This document shows positions 6,056-6,484 of a stretch of DNA of 6,484 nt, in pieces. Made by a program: the position numbers and the translations under genes. Source of the stretch: Sulfitobacter pacificus (GTDB lineage Bacteria > Pseudomonadota > Alphaproteobacteria > Rhodobacterales > Rhodobacteraceae); assembly GCF_030159975.1 (NCBI RefSeq), contig NZ_BSNL01000014.1, positions 1 through 6,484 on the forward strand, in the 5' to 3' direction. Under the pieces are notes generated by a model. The model searched no databases. It was not told the DNA's origin and was given only the letters and a program-made list of their open reading frames with translations. Numbering within the stretch: the first letter of the stretch is position 1; each line of letters begins with the position of its first letter.

Positions 6056-6358
6056 TCAAGCGGCCTGGTCGACCTCCCCAGCCCTGCCCGCCTCCGATCG
6101 CGCAATAAGGTAATCAAAGGCGCGCTGCGCATCGGCCGCGTGCTTGAAAATCGCCTGCTTGTCCGAGCGCAGCACCCGCAGCCAGTTGTAGAGGTAAGCG
6201 GCATTCATCTCGAGCGTATGCGACGTGAACCCAAGTTCCTGCCCCAGAAAGCAGGACGTGAGCTCGGCCACGATCTCCTCGCGCGCATAGGCTGTGTTGC
6301 CAAACTGCGAAAGACCGTAGTCGCGGTTCAAGCGATGGCGCACCTTTGTGGCATGACC
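6056..6358 (-). pseudogene. ardC: C-terminal remnant of an ArdC-type antirestriction protein (zincin-like), 5' end lost
   Basis: About 100 codons match the end of ArdC-like proteins: HATKVRHRLNRDYG, then FGNTAYAREEIVAEL, FLGQELGF, NAAYLYNWLRVLRSDKQAIFKHAADAQRAFDYLI. Full-length ArdC proteins are roughly 300 aa, with an N-terminal ssDNA-binding domain and a C-terminal metallopeptidase-like domain. They protect incoming plasmid DNA from restriction. Here the similarity stops at the His codon at 6353-6355. That His is most likely the second zinc ligand of HExxH, so the first His and Glu are lost. Upstream the frame runs into a palindrome and a TGA at 6383-6385. A GTG at 6343 could initiate a 95-aa fragment, but it would lack the active site and I do not expect activity. 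The break looks like insertion of, or recombination with, a mobile element. Confidence 0.8.
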
Positions 6359-6359
6359 C

Positions 6360-6414
6360 TTATGCCGACATCGGCATAATGCTCATAATGCCGCGCTCCG
6401 GTTTATGCCGCGCT
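6360..6414. mobile_element. Palindromic end of a putative mobile element, recombinase-site-like repeats
   Basis: TTATGCCGACATCGGCATAA (6360-6379) is a perfect palindrome with 9-bp arms and a CA centre. It begins right where ardC similarity ends. The core recurs as AATGCCGCGCT (6387-6397) and TATGCCGCGCT (6404-6414), a direct repeat of ATGCCGCGCT with a 17-bp period. Clustered palindromic and direct copies at a gene break suggest binding sites for a tyrosine recombinase at an element terminus; recombinase-in-trio (RIT) elements are one candidate. The repeats and the broken gene are seen; the element type is inferred, since the rest lies outside the window. Confidence 0.5.
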
Positions 6415-6417
6415 TGT

Positions 6418-6483
6418 TCAGGCGAAGTCTTGTTTCCTGCGGTTTTTGTCGTTTTCCGGCTGCATAAGACTGTAGTTCAGAAC
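6418..6483 (-). CDS. Possible C-terminal end of a gene entering from the right edge
   Basis: One minus-strand frame is open from the right edge to a TGA at 6418-6420, giving 21 codons with a charged, hydrophilic tail (MQPENDKNRRKQDFA). It could be the end of a recombinase or cargo gene of the putative mobile element, but the length is far too short to identify or even to prove coding. Another minus-strand frame (the ardC one) is also open here, to the TGA at 6383-6385. Confidence 0.2.
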   Translation of the reverse strand, partial: VLNYSLMQPENDKNRRKQDFA

Positions 6484-6484
6484 C

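Noticed and set aside
5986..6204. N-terminal extension of the DUF3768 gene to 6204
   Set aside because: The extension overlaps the ardC remnant in another frame, has Arg/Ser-rich shadow-like composition, and lies before a good ribosome binding site at 5985.
1..6484. CRISPR array, tRNA or rRNA genes
   Set aside because: No regularly spaced repeats of CRISPR length, no tRNA cloverleaf and no rRNA-like sequence were seen on either strand.

Overview
The window reads as a stretch of accessory DNA, most likely from a large plasmid or integrative element of an alphaproteobacterium. The Rhodobacteraceae are my best guess, from the high G+C, the codon use and the set of protein families. No replication or chromosomal housekeeping gene is visible. 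Every gene I can support lies on the minus strand, so transcription runs from high to low coordinates. The long plus-strand open frames are mirror images of these genes.

Reading in the direction of transcription:
(1) 6360-6484 is foreign-looking sequence. It opens with a perfect 20-bp palindrome and further TATGCCG-type copies, which look like recombinase binding sites at the end of a mobile element.
(2) 6056-6358 is the C-terminal remnant of an ArdC-type antirestriction protein. It is cut off next to the palindrome, apparently inside the zinc-binding HExxH motif.
(3) 5596-5985 encodes a DUF3768 protein.
(4) 5439-5595 is a leader region with a terminator and two more palindromes.
(5) 3465-5438 encodes a large ParB/RepB/Spo0J-like protein of 657 aa.
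(6) After an 11-bp hairpin come two translationally coupled genes, 2794-3387 (probably DUF3085) and 2138-2794 (probably DUF6927).
(7) 1459-2035 is a complete RelB/DinJ-type antitoxin and RelE/ParE-type toxin pair with its own promoter and operator palindrome.
(8) A strong terminator is followed by a hairpin that covers a ribosome binding site. This leads into a long gene that runs off the left edge (1-1348). Its 449 visible codons are an N6-adenine-type DNA methylase module like that at the N-terminus of the strawberry-notch/DarB-like methylase-helicase proteins of plasmids and phages.

Taken together this looks like a plasmid maintenance and anti-restriction block: ArdC, a methylase-helicase, a ParB-like protein, a toxin-antitoxin pair and several conserved small DUF proteins. 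How the DUF proteins relate to the rest is unknown. The most notable points are the mobile-element boundary inside ardC, and a repeated leader design in which a terminator U-tract (TTTTGTCCTTT) is complementary to the AAAGGA ribosome binding site of the next gene. In the methylase leader this forms a perfect 13-bp hairpin.
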